Below are positions 27,138 through 37,311 of a stretch of DNA of 61,926 bases, in pieces. The position numbers and the translations under genes are program-made. The stretch is from Rikenellaceae bacterium. GTDB lineage: Bacteria; Bacteroidota; Bacteroidia; Bacteroidales; Rikenellaceae. The notes beneath the pieces were generated by a model. The model was given only the letters and a program-made list of their open reading frames with translations. It was not told the origin of the DNA and did not search any database. The stretch is taken from positions 1-61,926 of the forward strand of contig SUZD01000012.1 in assembly GCA_015060105.1 (NCBI GenBank), read 5' to 3'. Each line of letters begins with the position of its first letter. Positions within the stretch are counted from its first letter, which is position 1.

Positions 27138-27262
27138 GTTTTTCTTTGTTTTTTGCACGAATTTCGCACTATTGCAATACTTCAATGTGAAAATGATAAC
27201 AATGTGGCTGTTTTTTCACAATAAATATCTATATTTGTAGATTAAAATAGGAGTACCATCGT

Positions 27263-28015
27263 ATGATAAAGCAGATAGAAGAGCACCGTTCGTGTCGTTT
27301 TTTTAGCGACAAAAGCATTGATAAGCAGATTATTCGTGCTATCGCCGAGGCGGCCGTACGGGCTTCAAATACAGGCAATATGCAACTTTACAGCATTGTA
27401 GCGACCACCGACCGTGAGTTGCTCGATGCGCTTGCGCCTTTGCATTTCTCGCAACCAGCCGCACGCACTGCGCCACTACTATTGACTTTCTGCGCTGACA
27501 TCAATCGTTTTTCGAAGTGGTGTCGCCTACGTGGTGCCGAGCCAGCATACGATAATTTCCTTTGGTTTGTAAACGCTGCGACCGATGCTCTGCTGGCTTC
27601 GCAAAACGCCTCTTTGGAGGCCGAGGCCAATGGCTTGGGTGTGTGCTATCTCGGAACAACCATCTACAATGCGGCTGCGATTGCCCGCCTTTTGGATATG
27701 CCGTCGGGGGTCATTCCCATTACGACCGTTGCCGTAGGTTATCCCACCGACACCCCTTCTCTGACAGACCGACTGCCAATCGAAGCGGTACTGCACGAGC
27801 AACGCTATCACGACTACACAGATAGCGACATCGAGGCTTTGTGGGCAGAGCGTGAATCTTCGGAGTTCACCAAAGAGTTGTTGGAGCAAAATCAGTTACC
27901 GACATTGGCGCACATCTTCACCGAGCGTCGTTATACGCAAAAGGACAACCTCGCAATGTCGCAAAGTTACTTTGAGTTACTCTGCAAGCAAGGATTTTTC
28001 AACCAACAAAAATAG
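27263..28015 (+). CDS. nitroreductase-family flavoprotein
   Basis: This 250-aa FMN-dependent oxidoreductase of the NfsA/FRP-like subgroup reduces nitro-aromatics or quinones with NAD(P)H. The N-terminal EEHRSCRFFSDKSID and AEAAVRASNTGNMQLYSIV form the FMN phosphate/ring site. NGLGVCYLGTTIYNA and PITTVAVGYPTDTP are typical later motifs. The TATATTTG box at 27230-27237 is a plausible -7 element. It lies 11 bp upstream of tamL, possibly in one transcript. Confidence 0.88.
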   Translation: MIKQIEEHRSCRFFSDKSIDKQIIRAIAEAAVRASNTGNMQLYSIVATTDRELLDALAPLHFSQPAARTAPLLLTFCADINRFSKWCRLRGAEPAYDNFLWFVNAATDALLASQNASLEAEANGLGVCYLGTTIYNAAAIARLLDMPSGVIPITTVAVGYPTDTPSLTDRLPIEAVLHEQRYHDYTDSDIEALWAERESSEFTKELLEQNQLPTLAHIFTERRYTQKDNLAMSQSYFELLCKQGFFNQQK

Positions 28016-28026
28016 GAGAATAGCGA

Positions 28027-30390
28027 GTGAAACGTTTGGGCGGAATATTGATGTTGTTAGTCGCTGTAAGCCTACTGCTGTCGGCTTGCGGTGTCACTCG
28101 TCGTATTCCCGACGGAGAGTATCTGCTCGCCAAAAATATAATCGAAGTCGATAAGAGTATGCCCAAGAGCGAGAGAATTTCGGCTGACGACATCGAGGAG
28201 TATATTCACCAAAAGCCCAACAAACGCATCTTCGGCATCAACTTCAATGTATGGCTGTACTCGTTAGCCGACCCCAACAAGAGTGACGGCTGGAACAATT
28301 TCCTACGACGAGTAGGCGAAGAGCCTGTCTATTTCGACTACAACAAGGCGGTAAGTTCGGCCAAGAACATTCGTACCTATATGTTCAGCCGAGGTTTCTT
28401 CAATGCTGTCGAGGAGTTCAGTGTGGACACGCTGCATAAACGCAAACGTATTGTTGTCACATACAAAGGCGAGCAAAAACAGCCCTATCGTATCGGTAAA
28501 ATCTCGTATGAGTTCCGTGACCCGTTACTCAAAGATGTGGTTATGGAGGAGATGGACAAAACGTTGCTCAAATCGGGCGAAATTTACGAGGCTGCGACTT
28601 TGGACGAGGAGCGCACACGCATTGTCAATCAACTGCAAAACATCGGCTACTACAACTTCGATGTTGGCAGCATTACATATCTTGCCGACAGCACTGCGGG
28701 TAATCATACCGTCGATTTGAAAATGGTTGTCAATCGTCGCCTGACGGGTTACAACGACAACGGCTCGCCTCGATACGAAAACAACAAAATTTATCGCATT
28801 GGCAACATCAATGTATTTCCGAATTACGACCCCACAATATCGTATCTCGATTCGACTAATCGCGCACGCCTCGATACCGTTCGTTATGGCGGTCTGAACA
28901 TCATATATGACGGCAAGTTGCGTATGCGCCCCAAAGTGTTGAGCAACAACATCAGGCTCAACACTCACAACCTATACGACCGTTCTTTGGCCGACAAGAC
29001 CTACGCCAACCTAATCGGTTTGGGTAACTACCGCAGCGTCAATATGGTATTCAACGAAGACCAAAGTCCTCGTCCCCAAAGTGAGATTACATACATTGGA
29101 GCAGATTCGCTAACGGGCAACTCATCGTCGGAGGAGGGCTCGCTGACTTGCAATATTTTGGGCACACAGGCCCTCCGAAACGGATTTTTGTTCGAGATTG
29201 AGGGTAGCACCACTTCGACCTTCTATGGTTTGCGGGCAACCATCGGCTATCGCAACAAAAACCTATTCCGAGGAGCCGAGCAGTTCGACATCTCGTTGTC
29301 GTCGGGTTGCGAATTTCTGAAATCGGGCACTCGTCGCGTTTCGTATGAAATCGGAGGTGCCATCAGTCTTGAAATTCCCCGATTCATTCTGCCCGGAAAT
29401 ATCGACCATTCACCCCGCGTAAGTGCGCCTCGTACCAAAGTATCGTTGTCGGTTAATCAACAAGACCGTGCTTATTACAGCCGTACGCTTGCTAATGTAA
29501 ATTGGGCGTACAACTGGACCAACGGTTCGTTCTCGAACTTCACTATTCGACCCGTCGATTGGAGCCTTATTCGTATGGGCCATATCGAGCAGAGTTTTAA
29601 ACAGCAGTTGAGAAACCCGTACCTTGTGAATAGTTACACCTCACAACTCATCACAGGTATTTCGGGACAATATGTATTCAATAACCAAATCCGTGACATT
29701 GAGGGTAATGCGGTTGTGGTGCGTACCAATGTCGAAACTGCGGGTAATATAGTTGATGGTTTGGCACACTTGTTCGGCAAGCCGTCGGCAGAGGGAGTAT
29801 ATAAGATTTGGGGTATCCCCTACTCGCAATATGTTCGTGGCGATGTAAGTTTCAGTCAGAAGTTTGTATTGGACAAAGGCAGCGCACTCGCCTATCGACT
29901 TTATGCCGGTGCGGGTTACTCCTATGGTAATGGTTCATCGTTGCCATTCGACCGTCTGTTCTTCTCGGGTGGCGCCAACAGTATGCGTGGTTGGGCTGCA
30001 CGAACTCTCGGTCCCGGAGCTTCACTCGCTCCCGAAAAGGTCGATTATCCCACACAGCTCGGAAATATGAAGTTGGAGGCAAACCTCGAATATCGTTTCA
30101 AGATTTGGGGAATGATACACGGTGCCGCTTTTGCCGACGTGGGCAACATCTGGTTTTTGAGTAGTCGTGATACCGACGACCCTGCCGCAGTGTTCCATTT
30201 CGACAGTTTCTACAAACAGCTCGGATTTGACGCCGGTTTGGGTTTGCGTCTTGATATAACCTTTGCGGTACTCCGTTTGGACTGGGGTGTGCAGATTCAC
30301 AACCCCAACAAGCCCGCAGGCGAGCGATGGATTCACAACTTCAAGTGGAAAAATATGGCACTCAACTTTGGTGTCGGATATCCATTCTAA
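28027..30390 (+). CDS. tamL: TamL-type BamA/TamA lipoprotein (Omp85)
   Basis: This 787-aa outer-membrane protein starts at a GTG, giving a lipoprotein signal ending LLLSACG. That is the hallmark of Bacteroidota TamL, a lipidated TamA variant. POTRA-like repeats fill ~30-400 (FFNAVEEFSVDT, YYNFDVGSITY, NIRLNTHNLYD). The C-terminal beta-barrel includes FFSGGANSMRGWAARTLGPG (the L6 RGF/RGW-type motif) and ends GYPF with a terminal Phe. It is expected to insert barrel proteins or lipids together with a TamB partner. tamB is not adjacent here, which is worth noting because the two are often neighbours. A GIN lipoprotein gene begins 3 bp later. Confidence 0.92.
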   Translation: MKRLGGILMLLVAVSLLLSACGVTRRIPDGEYLLAKNIIEVDKSMPKSERISADDIEEYIHQKPNKRIFGINFNVWLYSLADPNKSDGWNNFLRRVGEEPVYFDYNKAVSSAKNIRTYMFSRGFFNAVEEFSVDTLHKRKRIVVTYKGEQKQPYRIGKISYEFRDPLLKDVVMEEMDKTLLKSGEIYEAATLDEERTRIVNQLQNIGYYNFDVGSITYLADSTAGNHTVDLKMVVNRRLTGYNDNGSPRYENNKIYRIGNINVFPNYDPTISYLDSTNRARLDTVRYGGLNIIYDGKLRMRPKVLSNNIRLNTHNLYDRSLADKTYANLIGLGNYRSVNMVFNEDQSPRPQSEITYIGADSLTGNSSSEEGSLTCNILGTQALRNGFLFEIEGSTTSTFYGLRATIGYRNKNLFRGAEQFDISLSSGCEFLKSGTRRVSYEIGGAISLEIPRFILPGNIDHSPRVSAPRTKVSLSVNQQDRAYYSRTLANVNWAYNWTNGSFSNFTIRPVDWSLIRMGHIEQSFKQQLRNPYLVNSYTSQLITGISGQYVFNNQIRDIEGNAVVVRTNVETAGNIVDGLAHLFGKPSAEGVYKIWGIPYSQYVRGDVSFSQKFVLDKGSALAYRLYAGAGYSYGNGSSLPFDRLFFSGGANSMRGWAARTLGPGASLAPEKVDYPTQLGNMKLEANLEYRFKIWGMIHGAAFADVGNIWFLSSRDTDDPAAVFHFDSFYKQLGFDAGLGLRLDITFAVLRLDWGVQIHNPNKPAGERWIHNFKWKNMALNFGVGYPF

Positions 30391-30393
30391 ACG

Positions 30394-31125
30394 ATGAAGT
30401 GGCGTTTTGCAAAATATGTGCTTGCGATTACACTCTTGGCTCTCTCCTCCTGCCAGAAAGACACTGTTTATGGGTCGGGAATGAGAGTCGAGGACGTTCG
30501 CACCATCATTGGTGGTTACTCCAAAATCAAAGTACGCAACGGTTTGATTTTGGTCATCAACCCCACTCTGCCCAAAGAGAGAGTTATCATAAAGTGCGAC
30601 GAGGAGTTACTACCTTATGTGTCGGTCAAAACATCGCTCACAAACGAGCTCTCGGTGGGTTACAAAAACTCGTTCTCGTTTGACACTCCGCTGGAAACCG
30701 AAGTACACATCTCGGGCGAAGGAGTTGATAGTTACGATTTGCGTCACTCGAAAATGTACACCAGCAGTACATTGGTGCAAGACTCGCTCACAATCAAAGC
30801 GGCAGAATCGGAGATGGCCTTGGACATTACGGCGCACAAGATGTATCTGACGGCCGAAAGATGCGACAAGGTTAAAATAGCGGGCAGTGCCGAAATGTGC
30901 GAGATGGTACTATCCGAGGCGAGCGACATTGATGCCATACAACTCGAAGCAGGCCGCATCGATGCAATTATCGCCACATCACGAGCGAATGTATGGTGCA
31001 ACAAACAGCTAAACGCCTCTCTGACCGAAGGCAGTAGTCTATACTACTTGGGAGATTGCACAACAAAGGTAGATGCGACTCGTGATTCGCAATGTATTAA
31101 AATGGACAAAACTACAAGACAATGA
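30394..31125 (+). CDS. head-GIN-domain lipoprotein (DUF2807-like)
   Basis: This 243-aa protein has a lipoprotein signal (YVLAITLLALSSC). The following beta-helical repeat pattern resembles DUF2807/auto-transporter-adhesin head-GIN domains: GGYSKIKVRNGLILVINP, then alternating short strands (DSLTIKAAESEMALDITA, KVKIAGSAEMCEMVL). Role unknown; these are periplasmic or surface proteins in Bacteroidota. Its end overlaps the rex start by 4 bp (ATGA), which indicates translational coupling. Confidence 0.75.
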   Translation: MKWRFAKYVLAITLLALSSCQKDTVYGSGMRVEDVRTIIGGYSKIKVRNGLILVINPTLPKERVIIKCDEELLPYVSVKTSLTNELSVGYKNSFSFDTPLETEVHISGEGVDSYDLRHSKMYTSSTLVQDSLTIKAAESEMALDITAHKMYLTAERCDKVKIAGSAEMCEMVLSEASDIDAIQLEAGRIDAIIATSRANVWCNKQLNASLTEGSSLYYLGDCTTKVDATRDSQCIKMDKTTRQ

Positions 31126-31754
31126 ATATACCCGAAAAAACCATTGAACGATTGAGCGAATATCGCCGTACGCTGATGAGTTGCGACCGTCAGGGCATTT
31201 CGCACATCTTCTCACATATCCTTGCCGGTATTCACGGAATTACCGCTGTACAAGTGCGCCGAGATTTGATGCTTATCGGCTTTTCGAGCGACACCAAAAA
31301 GGGATATGACGTCAAAGAGTTGATTCGATTTATCGGCAATATTCTGGATAGCGCCGAGCCTATGAATATGGCCGTTATCGGCATGGGACACTTGGGACAA
31401 GCCATCACCAAATACTTCAATAGCAAAGGTTTAAAACTGCGCATTGTAGCCGCTTTCGACATCGACCCGTCGAAAGTTGGCAGCGAGATTATGGGTATTC
31501 CGTGCTACGATATGAAGGAGTTTGAGGAGCGCGCCGAGGCCGAGAATATCGACATTGTGGTACTCTCGTCGCCTACAAGTGCCGCCACCAAACTTGTCGT
31601 ACCTATTATCAATGCGGGTATTCGTGGTGTGCTTAACTTCACATCGACCCCGCTCAATTTCCCCAAAGGAATGGTGGTCGAGAACTACGACATCACTACC
31701 CTGCTCGAAAAGGTTGCATACTTTGTAAAAGAGAATGACGAAAACAACCTCTAA
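31122..31754 (+). CDS. rex: redox-sensing transcriptional repressor Rex
   Basis: The 210-aa repressor senses the NADH/NAD+ ratio and controls fermentation and respiration genes. A winged-helix N-terminus (ERLSEYRRTLMSC, IHGITAVQVRRDLMLIG) is followed by a Rossmann domain with GMGHLGQAI and the domain-swapped C-terminal helix (NYDITTLLEKVAYFVKE). The length is typical. I scanned upstream of pflB and elsewhere for the TTGTGAA-N4-TTCACAA operator and saw no convincing copy, so its targets in this window are unknown. Overlap with the GIN gene and 3-bp spacing to ribF imply one operon. Confidence 0.93.
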   Translation: MNIPEKTIERLSEYRRTLMSCDRQGISHIFSHILAGIHGITAVQVRRDLMLIGFSSDTKKGYDVKELIRFIGNILDSAEPMNMAVIGMGHLGQAITKYFNSKGLKLRIVAAFDIDPSKVGSEIMGIPCYDMKEFEERAEAENIDIVVLSSPTSAATKLVVPIINAGIRGVLNFTSTPLNFPKGMVVENYDITTLLEKVAYFVKENDENNL

Positions 31755-31757
31755 GCG

Positions 31758-32498
31758 ATGATTTGCTGCCGCAACATATCGGAATATACTTCGGACAAGA
31801 GGTCGATTGTCACAATAGGCTCTTTCGACGGGGTGCATTGCGGACACCGCATACTACTCGACAAGGTCGTCAGTCAAGCCCGAAGCACGGGAGCGCAATC
31901 GGTCGTTGTAACCTTTGGCAACCACCCGCGAGCCGAGCAGGAATTAACTGTCGAGCAGGAGAAAATTGCGCTATTGGAGGGTATCGGTATCGATGTCGTG
32001 GTTATACTCTCGTTCGAGGAGGTTTGCCACGTAGAGGCAGAAGTGTTCGTTCGTGAGGTCTTGGTTGGCGCTCTCCGTGCCCAAAATGTGATCGTCGGCT
32101 TTGACCACCGTTTCGGTCGTGAACGCAAAGGCGATGTTGCTCTGTTACGACAATTGGGCGAGGAGTACGATTTCGACGTTACGGAGGTAGCCGAGCAATT
32201 TGCCGACGGCAGAGAGGTTAGTTCGACGGTTATCCGAAATGCCATAAAGGCGGGTGACATGGCCACTGCGAAACAGTTACTGGGCTACTCTTTTATGGTA
32301 AGCGGCAAGTATAATGGCGGACAAATAGAAGTCGGTGCTTCCAAAATCCTGCCCCAGCAGGGCGAATACAACATTGAGGCAGATTATGGCGGCAAAAGTT
32401 ACAGCGGTCGTGCAATCGTCAAAGAGTCAGCCGTTTACATTACAACCAACGCGCCAATAGTTACTAACGATATTATCACATTGCGTTTTAATGGTTAA
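31758..32498 (+). CDS. ribF: RibF-like FAD synthetase, kinase half degenerate
   Basis: The predicted 246 aa are shorter than the usual ~305-aa bifunctional RibF. The N-terminal FMN-adenylyltransferase half is intact: GSFDGVHCGHRILLDK, VGFDHRFGRERKGD and SSTVIRNAIKAGD. In the C-terminal part the riboflavin-kinase signature (GxPTAN after LGYPYxxxG) is not present: the sequence runs LGYSFMVSGKYNGG, IEVGASKILPQQGEYNIEA, then a short beta tail. It may therefore only make FAD from FMN, with riboflavin kinase supplied by another gene. The frame is otherwise clean, so this looks like reductive evolution rather than a frameshift. Confidence 0.82.
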   Translation: MICCRNISEYTSDKRSIVTIGSFDGVHCGHRILLDKVVSQARSTGAQSVVVTFGNHPRAEQELTVEQEKIALLEGIGIDVVVILSFEEVCHVEAEVFVREVLVGALRAQNVIVGFDHRFGRERKGDVALLRQLGEEYDFDVTEVAEQFADGREVSSTVIRNAIKAGDMATAKQLLGYSFMVSGKYNGGQIEVGASKILPQQGEYNIEADYGGKSYSGRAIVKESAVYITTNAPIVTNDIITLRFNG

Positions 32499-32537
32499 AA
32501 AAGGGGCCTAATGTTACTTTTTTAGCAAAAAAATGCG

Positions 32538-32545
32538 TATTTTTG
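32538..32545 (+). promoter_or_regulatory. guaB -7 box
   Basis: TATTTTTG, 24 bp upstream of the guaB ATG. The -33 element is weak. Confidence 0.5.
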
Positions 32546-32569
32546 CCAAAATCCAAAAACAGATACCTT

Positions 32570-34039
32570 ATGTCGTTTATTGACACCAAAATTGTAGCAG
32601 AGGGACTGACGTTTGATGACGTCCTGCTCGTGCCCGCTTACTCCGAGGTTATTCCCGCACAAGTAAGCATTGTTTCGAAATTTTCGAGAAATATCGTGCT
32701 CAACACCCCTATCGTGTCGGCTGCGATGGACACCGTAACCGAGGCCGACTTGGCTATCGCTATCGCTCGTGAAGGCGGTATCGGTGTTATTCACAAGAAT
32801 ATGACTATCGCGCAACAAGCTGCACAAGTGCGTAAAGTTAAACGTGCCGAGAACGGTATGATTTACGACCCTGTAACTATTGGCAAAGACCAAACCGTAG
32901 GCGATGCACTCCGCATGATGCACGACAACAAAATTGGCGGTATCCCCGTAGTGAATGGCGAGAACACCCTGATTGGTATCGTAACCAACCGCGACTTGCG
33001 TTTCCAAACCGACATGAGTCGCAAAATCGAGGATATTATGACTACCAACCTCGTTACAACTCGCAACGCCGACTTGGCAACCGCTTCGCAAATCCTGTTG
33101 GAGAACAAGATTGAGAAGTTGCCCGTTGTCGATGCTGACGGTAAATTGGTTGGTTTGCTCACCTATCGTGACATCACCAAACTCAAAGATTACCCCAACG
33201 CTTGTAAAGACTCGCGCGGTCGTCTGCGTGTAGCTGCCGGTGTCGGTGTTACCAAAGACTCTATGGAGCGTATCGACGCACTCTATGAGGCTGGCGTTGA
33301 TGCAATCGTTATCGATACTGCACACGGTCACTCCAAGAATGTACTCAATGTACTGAAAGCTGCCAAAGCTAAATACCCCACCCTCGATGTAGTGGTTGGT
33401 AATGTGGCAACTGGCGAGGCTGCGAAGTTCTTGGTTGAGAATGGTGCCGATGGTGTCAAAGTTGGTATCGGTCCGGGTTCTATCTGTACTACCCGTGTGA
33501 TTGCGGGTGTCGGCGTACCTCAACTTTCGGCTATCTACGACGCTGCCGAGGCTGTCAAAGGCTCGGGTGCTTCGATTATCGCCGACGGTGGTTTGCGTTA
33601 CTCGGGCGACATCGTGAAGGCTTTGGCCGCAGGTGCTGACTGTGTAATGGCAGGTTCGATGTTTGCAGGTGTCGAGGAGTCGCCCGGTGAGACCATTATC
33701 TTCAACGGTCGTAAGTTCAAATCGTATCGTGGTATGGGCTCGTTGGAGGCTATGCAATGTGGCTCGAAAGACCGCTACTTCCAAGCAGACGAGACCAACG
33801 CCAAGAAACTCGTTCCCGAGGGTATTGCCGCTCGTGTTCCTTATAAAGGTTTCCTCAACGAGGTTATCTACCAACTTATCGGAGGTTTGCGTGCAGGTAT
33901 GGGTTACTGCGGTGCTCCTACCATTGAGGCTTTGCACAGTGCGAAATTTATCCGCATCACAAACTCGGGTATGCTCGAAAGCCACCCCCACGACGTTGCA
34001 ATTACTCGTGAGGCTCCTAATTACAGCCGCGGAGAGTAA
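32570..34039 (+). CDS. guaB: IMP dehydrogenase
   Basis: The 489-aa enzyme oxidises IMP to XMP with NAD+, the committed step of GMP synthesis. It shows a TIM barrel interrupted by two CBS domains ([30 protein letters not shown] and [18 protein letters not shown]). The catalytic loop GPGSICTTR carries the active-site Cys, followed by [21 protein letters not shown] chose the ATG at 32570; the upstream frame from 32543 overlaps the promoter. A hot-dog thioesterase follows 5 bp later. Confidence 0.97.
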   Translation: MSFIDTKIVAEGLTFDDVLLVPAYSEVIPAQVSIVSKFSRNIVLNTPIVSAAMDTVTEADLAIAIAREGGIGVIHKNMTIAQQAAQVRKVKRAENGMIYDPVTIGKDQTVGDALRMMHDNKIGGIPVVNGENTLIGIVTNRDLRFQTDMSRKIEDIMTTNLVTTRNADLATASQILLENKIEKLPVVDADGKLVGLLTYRDITKLKDYPNACKDSRGRLRVAAGVGVTKDSMERIDALYEAGVDAIVIDTAHGHSKNVLNVLKAAKAKYPTLDVVVGNVATGEAAKFLVENGADGVKVGIGPGSICTTRVIAGVGVPQLSAIYDAAEAVKGSGASIIADGGLRYSGDIVKALAAGADCVMAGSMFAGVEESPGETIIFNGRKFKSYRGMGSLEAMQCGSKDRYFQADETNAKKLVPEGIAARVPYKGFLNEVIYQLIGGLRAGMGYCGAPTIEALHSAKFIRITNSGMLESHPHDVAITREAPNYSRGE

Positions 34040-34044
34040 AAGTT

Positions 34045-34440
34045 ATGCGTCAAGACGTAGTCGATATTCGCGTACGGTACAACGAAACCGACCGCATGGG
34101 TATCGTGCACCACTCCAACTATGTCTATTACTACGAGATGGCTCGCACGGAGTTTATGCGCCGATTGGGAGTCAGTTATCGTGAGATGGAGGAAGGTGGT
34201 GTCTATTTGGTAGTGCGTGAGGTTAGTTCCAAGTACTTTGCTCCGGCATATTACGACGAGATACTGCACGTGACCGTAAAGTTGGCTGCCGAGCCGATGG
34301 TTAAAGTGACTTTCGACTACGAAATTCATAACGACAAGGGCGAGTTGTTGAATACCGGTCGTACGGTATTGGCAAGTGTCGATGCCGAAACACGACGTCC
34401 AGTGCGTTGCCCCGAGTGGTTTATTGAAATGCTCAAATAA
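34045..34440 (+). CDS. YbgC-type acyl-CoA thioesterase
   Basis: The 131-aa hot-dog-fold protein contains the 4HBT signature VRYNETDRMGIVHHSNYVYYYE, with the catalytic Asp/His region, plus FMRRLGVSYREMEE. It probably hydrolyses short-chain or hydroxybenzoyl-type acyl-CoA; the substrate cannot be set from sequence. It follows guaB closely and precedes the YhhN gene by 9 bp. A second hot-dog gene of this family occurs at 53709-54116. Confidence 0.88.
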   Translation: MRQDVVDIRVRYNETDRMGIVHHSNYVYYYEMARTEFMRRLGVSYREMEEGGVYLVVREVSSKYFAPAYYDEILHVTVKLAAEPMVKVTFDYEIHNDKGELLNTGRTVLASVDAETRRPVRCPEWFIEMLK

Positions 34441-34449
34441 AGTTTTCGG

Positions 34450-35115
34450 ATGAGAAAACAGATGTTCTATATTGCGACTGCCGTTTATACTATTGCGGCA
34501 GTCGTTTTTTTTGTCCTACCACCGAGCGTGCAGAACTTTTGGATTTGCGTGCCCGCGTGGTTACTCACACTCTTTTGTGCCCTCGGGGGTAACAAACCTT
34601 GCCGAATTGCGGCGCTGGCGTTGGCAACCTCGGCCGTCGGAGATGTGTTTGGCGGTATGGGAGCACTATTGCCACAAATTGGAAGTTTCGCCATAGCGCA
34701 AATAGTATATGCAGTATTATTCTGCCGTCATGTACGATTTGACGTTCACCGTCTGCCTCTACTCCTTCTCCCTTTACTGATTGCAACAGTGGTAGCAACA
34801 ACTGTACTGCCACGAGTTGAAGGATTTTTGAGGATTGCTATTTCGGGTTATATGCTTGTAATTATGGCTATGAGTTGCTCAGCTATGTTTGTGCGTGGCA
34901 AAAGATGGTGGTTGGTTGCAATGGGAGCTGTATTGTTTGTAATTTCGGACTCGATTATAGCGTGGAACCTCTTTGTAGAGCCAATATCGGCTGCACGCCT
35001 TTGGATAATGTCGAGCTATTATGCTGCTCAAGCTCTGCTCGGATTGAGCATATTGGGTGGCGTGTTGTCTGACTCGAAGCCCCTCGAACCCGACAATGTG
35101 TCATACACAGAGTGA
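34450..35115 (+). CDS. YhhN-family membrane protein (lysoplasmalogenase-like)
   Basis: This 221-aa integral membrane protein has about seven to eight hydrophobic helices. The conserved YhhN pattern is visible: ATSAVGDVFGGMGALLP, FAIAQIVYAVLF, VRGKRWWLVAMGAVLFVISD and SYYAAQALLGLSIL. The Asp of SAVGD and ISD are the usual conserved acids. Mammalian homologues (TMEM86) cleave the vinyl-ether bond of lysoplasmalogen; a role in plasmalogen turnover is plausible for an anaerobe. It is the last gene of the guaB group. Confidence 0.82.
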   Translation: MRKQMFYIATAVYTIAAVVFFVLPPSVQNFWICVPAWLLTLFCALGGNKPCRIAALALATSAVGDVFGGMGALLPQIGSFAIAQIVYAVLFCRHVRFDVHRLPLLLLPLLIATVVATTVLPRVEGFLRIAISGYMLVIMAMSCSAMFVRGKRWWLVAMGAVLFVISDSIIAWNLFVEPISAARLWIMSSYYAAQALLGLSILGGVLSDSKPLEPDNVSYTE

Positions 35116-35195
35116 CAAAATGGCGTAGTTAGTCGGGTGGCATATCTTTTGTGAAATGATGATACAAACAGAAAATTATCTAAAAACACAAAAAT

Positions 35196-37259
35196 ATGCA
35201 AAACGGAAAGATTGGAGTTACTACGGAGAACATCTTCCCCATTATCAAAAAATTTCTCTACTCGGATTACGAGATTTTCCTGCGCGAGTTAGTTTCGAAC
35301 GCAGTTGATGCAACTCAAAAACTCAAAACGTTGTCGTCGGTTGGCGAGTTCAAAGGCGAACTTGGCGACCTGTCTATTCGTGTCAGCGTGGACCCCGAAG
35401 CCAAAACCCTTACCGTTTCGGACTACGGTATCGGTATGACGGCCGAGGAGGTTGATAAATACATCAACCAAATCGCCTTTTCGAGCGCATCGGAGTTTAT
35501 GAGCAAATACCAAAACCAAACCGTTATCGGTCACTTTGGTATGGGTTTCTACTCGGCATTTATCGTTGCCGACCGCGTTGAATTGCGCACTCGTTCGTGG
35601 AAAGATGGAGCAAATACTGTGGTTTGGAATTGCAACGGCTCGCCCGAGTTTACGCTCGACGAAATAGACGACCCTGCAATGCATCGAGGCACCGACATTA
35701 TCCTTCATCTTGCAGAAGACAGCGTTGAGTTTGCCGACGAAACACGCATCTCGGATATGTTGCGCAAGTACTGCCGCTTCTTGCCCGTGCCCATCGTTTT
35801 TGGCAAGGTCAAAGAGTGGAAGGACGGCAAATATGTCGATATCGACAAGGATAATGTAATCAACAATGTGTCGCCTTTGTGGACCCGCAAGCCCACCGAC
35901 ATCACCGAACAAGAGTACAAAGATTTCTACCACGAGTTGTACCCTATGGGCGACGACCCGCTGTTCTACATTCACCTCAACATCGACTATCCGTTCAACC
36001 TGACAGGTATCCTTTATTTCCCGAAGATAAACAACAACTTCGAGATTCAAAAGAACAAGATTCAACTCTATTGCAATCAGGTATATGTAACCGACAGTGT
36101 CGAAGGTATCGTTCCCGAGTTCCTCACACTGTTGCACGGCGTTATCGACTCGCCCGACATTCCGTTGAATGTTTCGCGCAGCTATCTGCAAGGCGACGCC
36201 AATGTTCGCAAGATTTCGAGCTACATCACTCGCAAGGTTGCAGACCGTCTATCGGAGTTATTCAACACTATGCGCCCCGATTACGAGTCCAAGTGGGACG
36301 ACCTCAAAATATTTATCCAATACGGTATCATCACCGACGAGAAGTTTGCCGAGAAGGCTATCGACTTTATGTTGGTCAAGAATACCGAGGGTAAATACTA
36401 CACTATGGAGGAGTACACCAAACTCGTGCGCGAGCAACAAACCGACAAAGATGGTAATCTGATTCTGCTCTATGCCGATGATGCCGACAGCAAACACAGC
36501 TTTATCCAAGCCGCAAAAAACAAAGGTTACGATGTATTGCTGATGAATGGCCAACTCGACAACCACTTTGTAAATTGGTACGAGCACAAGCACCAAGATT
36601 GCCGTTTCGTGCGTGTCGATTCCGATGTAATCGAGAACATCATTCGTAAGGAGAACGAGATGCCTATGGCACTTTCTACCGATCAACAAGAGATTCTTCG
36701 CCCCGTATTCGAGAGCCAAATGCCCGTTGATGAGAAGATTCGTTACTCGATTCAATTCGTACCTATGGGCAAAGACGAGCAACCCGTCATCATCACACAA
36801 GACGAGTTTATGCGTCGTATGAAAGAGATGGCACAGATGGGTGGCGGCGGAATGATGCAGTTCTACGGTCAAATGCCCGACAACTACACTATTGCTGTCA
36901 ATGGCAACCACCCGCTCGTAATGGACATCTTGGACGGAGCCGAGAAGAGTTATGGCGACCGCTTGAAATCTATCAACAAGAAGATTTCGGCTGCCGAGAA
37001 TGAGCAGAATCTGCTCTTGGAGGTTATCAAAGGCAAAGAGGACAAAGACCTCAGCGACGAGGAACGTACCAATCGTGATGCGTTGCGCGAGAAGGTCGAT
37101 ACTCTGCGTGCCGAGCGAGCAACCCGCCTGCGCGAGATTGGTGCCGAGAATATGTTGGTTAAGCAACTTATCGACTTGGCGCTGCTGTCGAACGGAATGC
37201 TCAAAGGCGAAAACCTCACAAGTTTCATCCGTCGCAGTGTCGAACTTATCGGCAAGTAG
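35196..37259 (+). CDS. htpG: chaperone HtpG (Hsp90)
   Basis: The 687-aa cytosolic ATP-dependent chaperone has the GHKL ATPase domain at the N-terminus (LRELVSNAVDATQK, DYGIGMT, GHFGMGFYSAF) and the middle domain (FNLTGILYFP, YVTDSVEGIVPEFL). The C-terminal dimerisation part is Asp/Glu-rich (KEDKDLSDEERTN). The length is slightly longer than E. coli HtpG (624) but usual for Bacteroidota. It stands alone, ending in a good terminator. Confidence 0.96.
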   Translation: MQNGKIGVTTENIFPIIKKFLYSDYEIFLRELVSNAVDATQKLKTLSSVGEFKGELGDLSIRVSVDPEAKTLTVSDYGIGMTAEEVDKYINQIAFSSASEFMSKYQNQTVIGHFGMGFYSAFIVADRVELRTRSWKDGANTVVWNCNGSPEFTLDEIDDPAMHRGTDIILHLAEDSVEFADETRISDMLRKYCRFLPVPIVFGKVKEWKDGKYVDIDKDNVINNVSPLWTRKPTDITEQEYKDFYHELYPMGDDPLFYIHLNIDYPFNLTGILYFPKINNNFEIQKNKIQLYCNQVYVTDSVEGIVPEFLTLLHGVIDSPDIPLNVSRSYLQGDANVRKISSYITRKVADRLSELFNTMRPDYESKWDDLKIFIQYGIITDEKFAEKAIDFMLVKNTEGKYYTMEEYTKLVREQQTDKDGNLILLYADDADSKHSFIQAAKNKGYDVLLMNGQLDNHFVNWYEHKHQDCRFVRVDSDVIENIIRKENEMPMALSTDQQEILRPVFESQMPVDEKIRYSIQFVPMGKDEQPVIITQDEFMRRMKEMAQMGGGGMMQFYGQMPDNYTIAVNGNHPLVMDILDGAEKSYGDRLKSINKKISAAENEQNLLLEVIKGKEDKDLSDEERTNRDALREKVDTLRAERATRLREIGAENMLVKQLIDLALLSNGMLKGENLTSFIRRSVELIGK

Positions 37260-37283
37260 CGTACCTTACATATAAAATAATAA

Positions 37284-37311
37284 AGGCTGTCCACTCGGGC
37301 AGCCTCTTTTT
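37284..37311 (+). terminator. htpG terminator
   Basis: Nine-bp stem AGGCTGTCC / GGGCAGCCT (one G-T pair) followed by CTTTTT. Confidence 0.85.
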
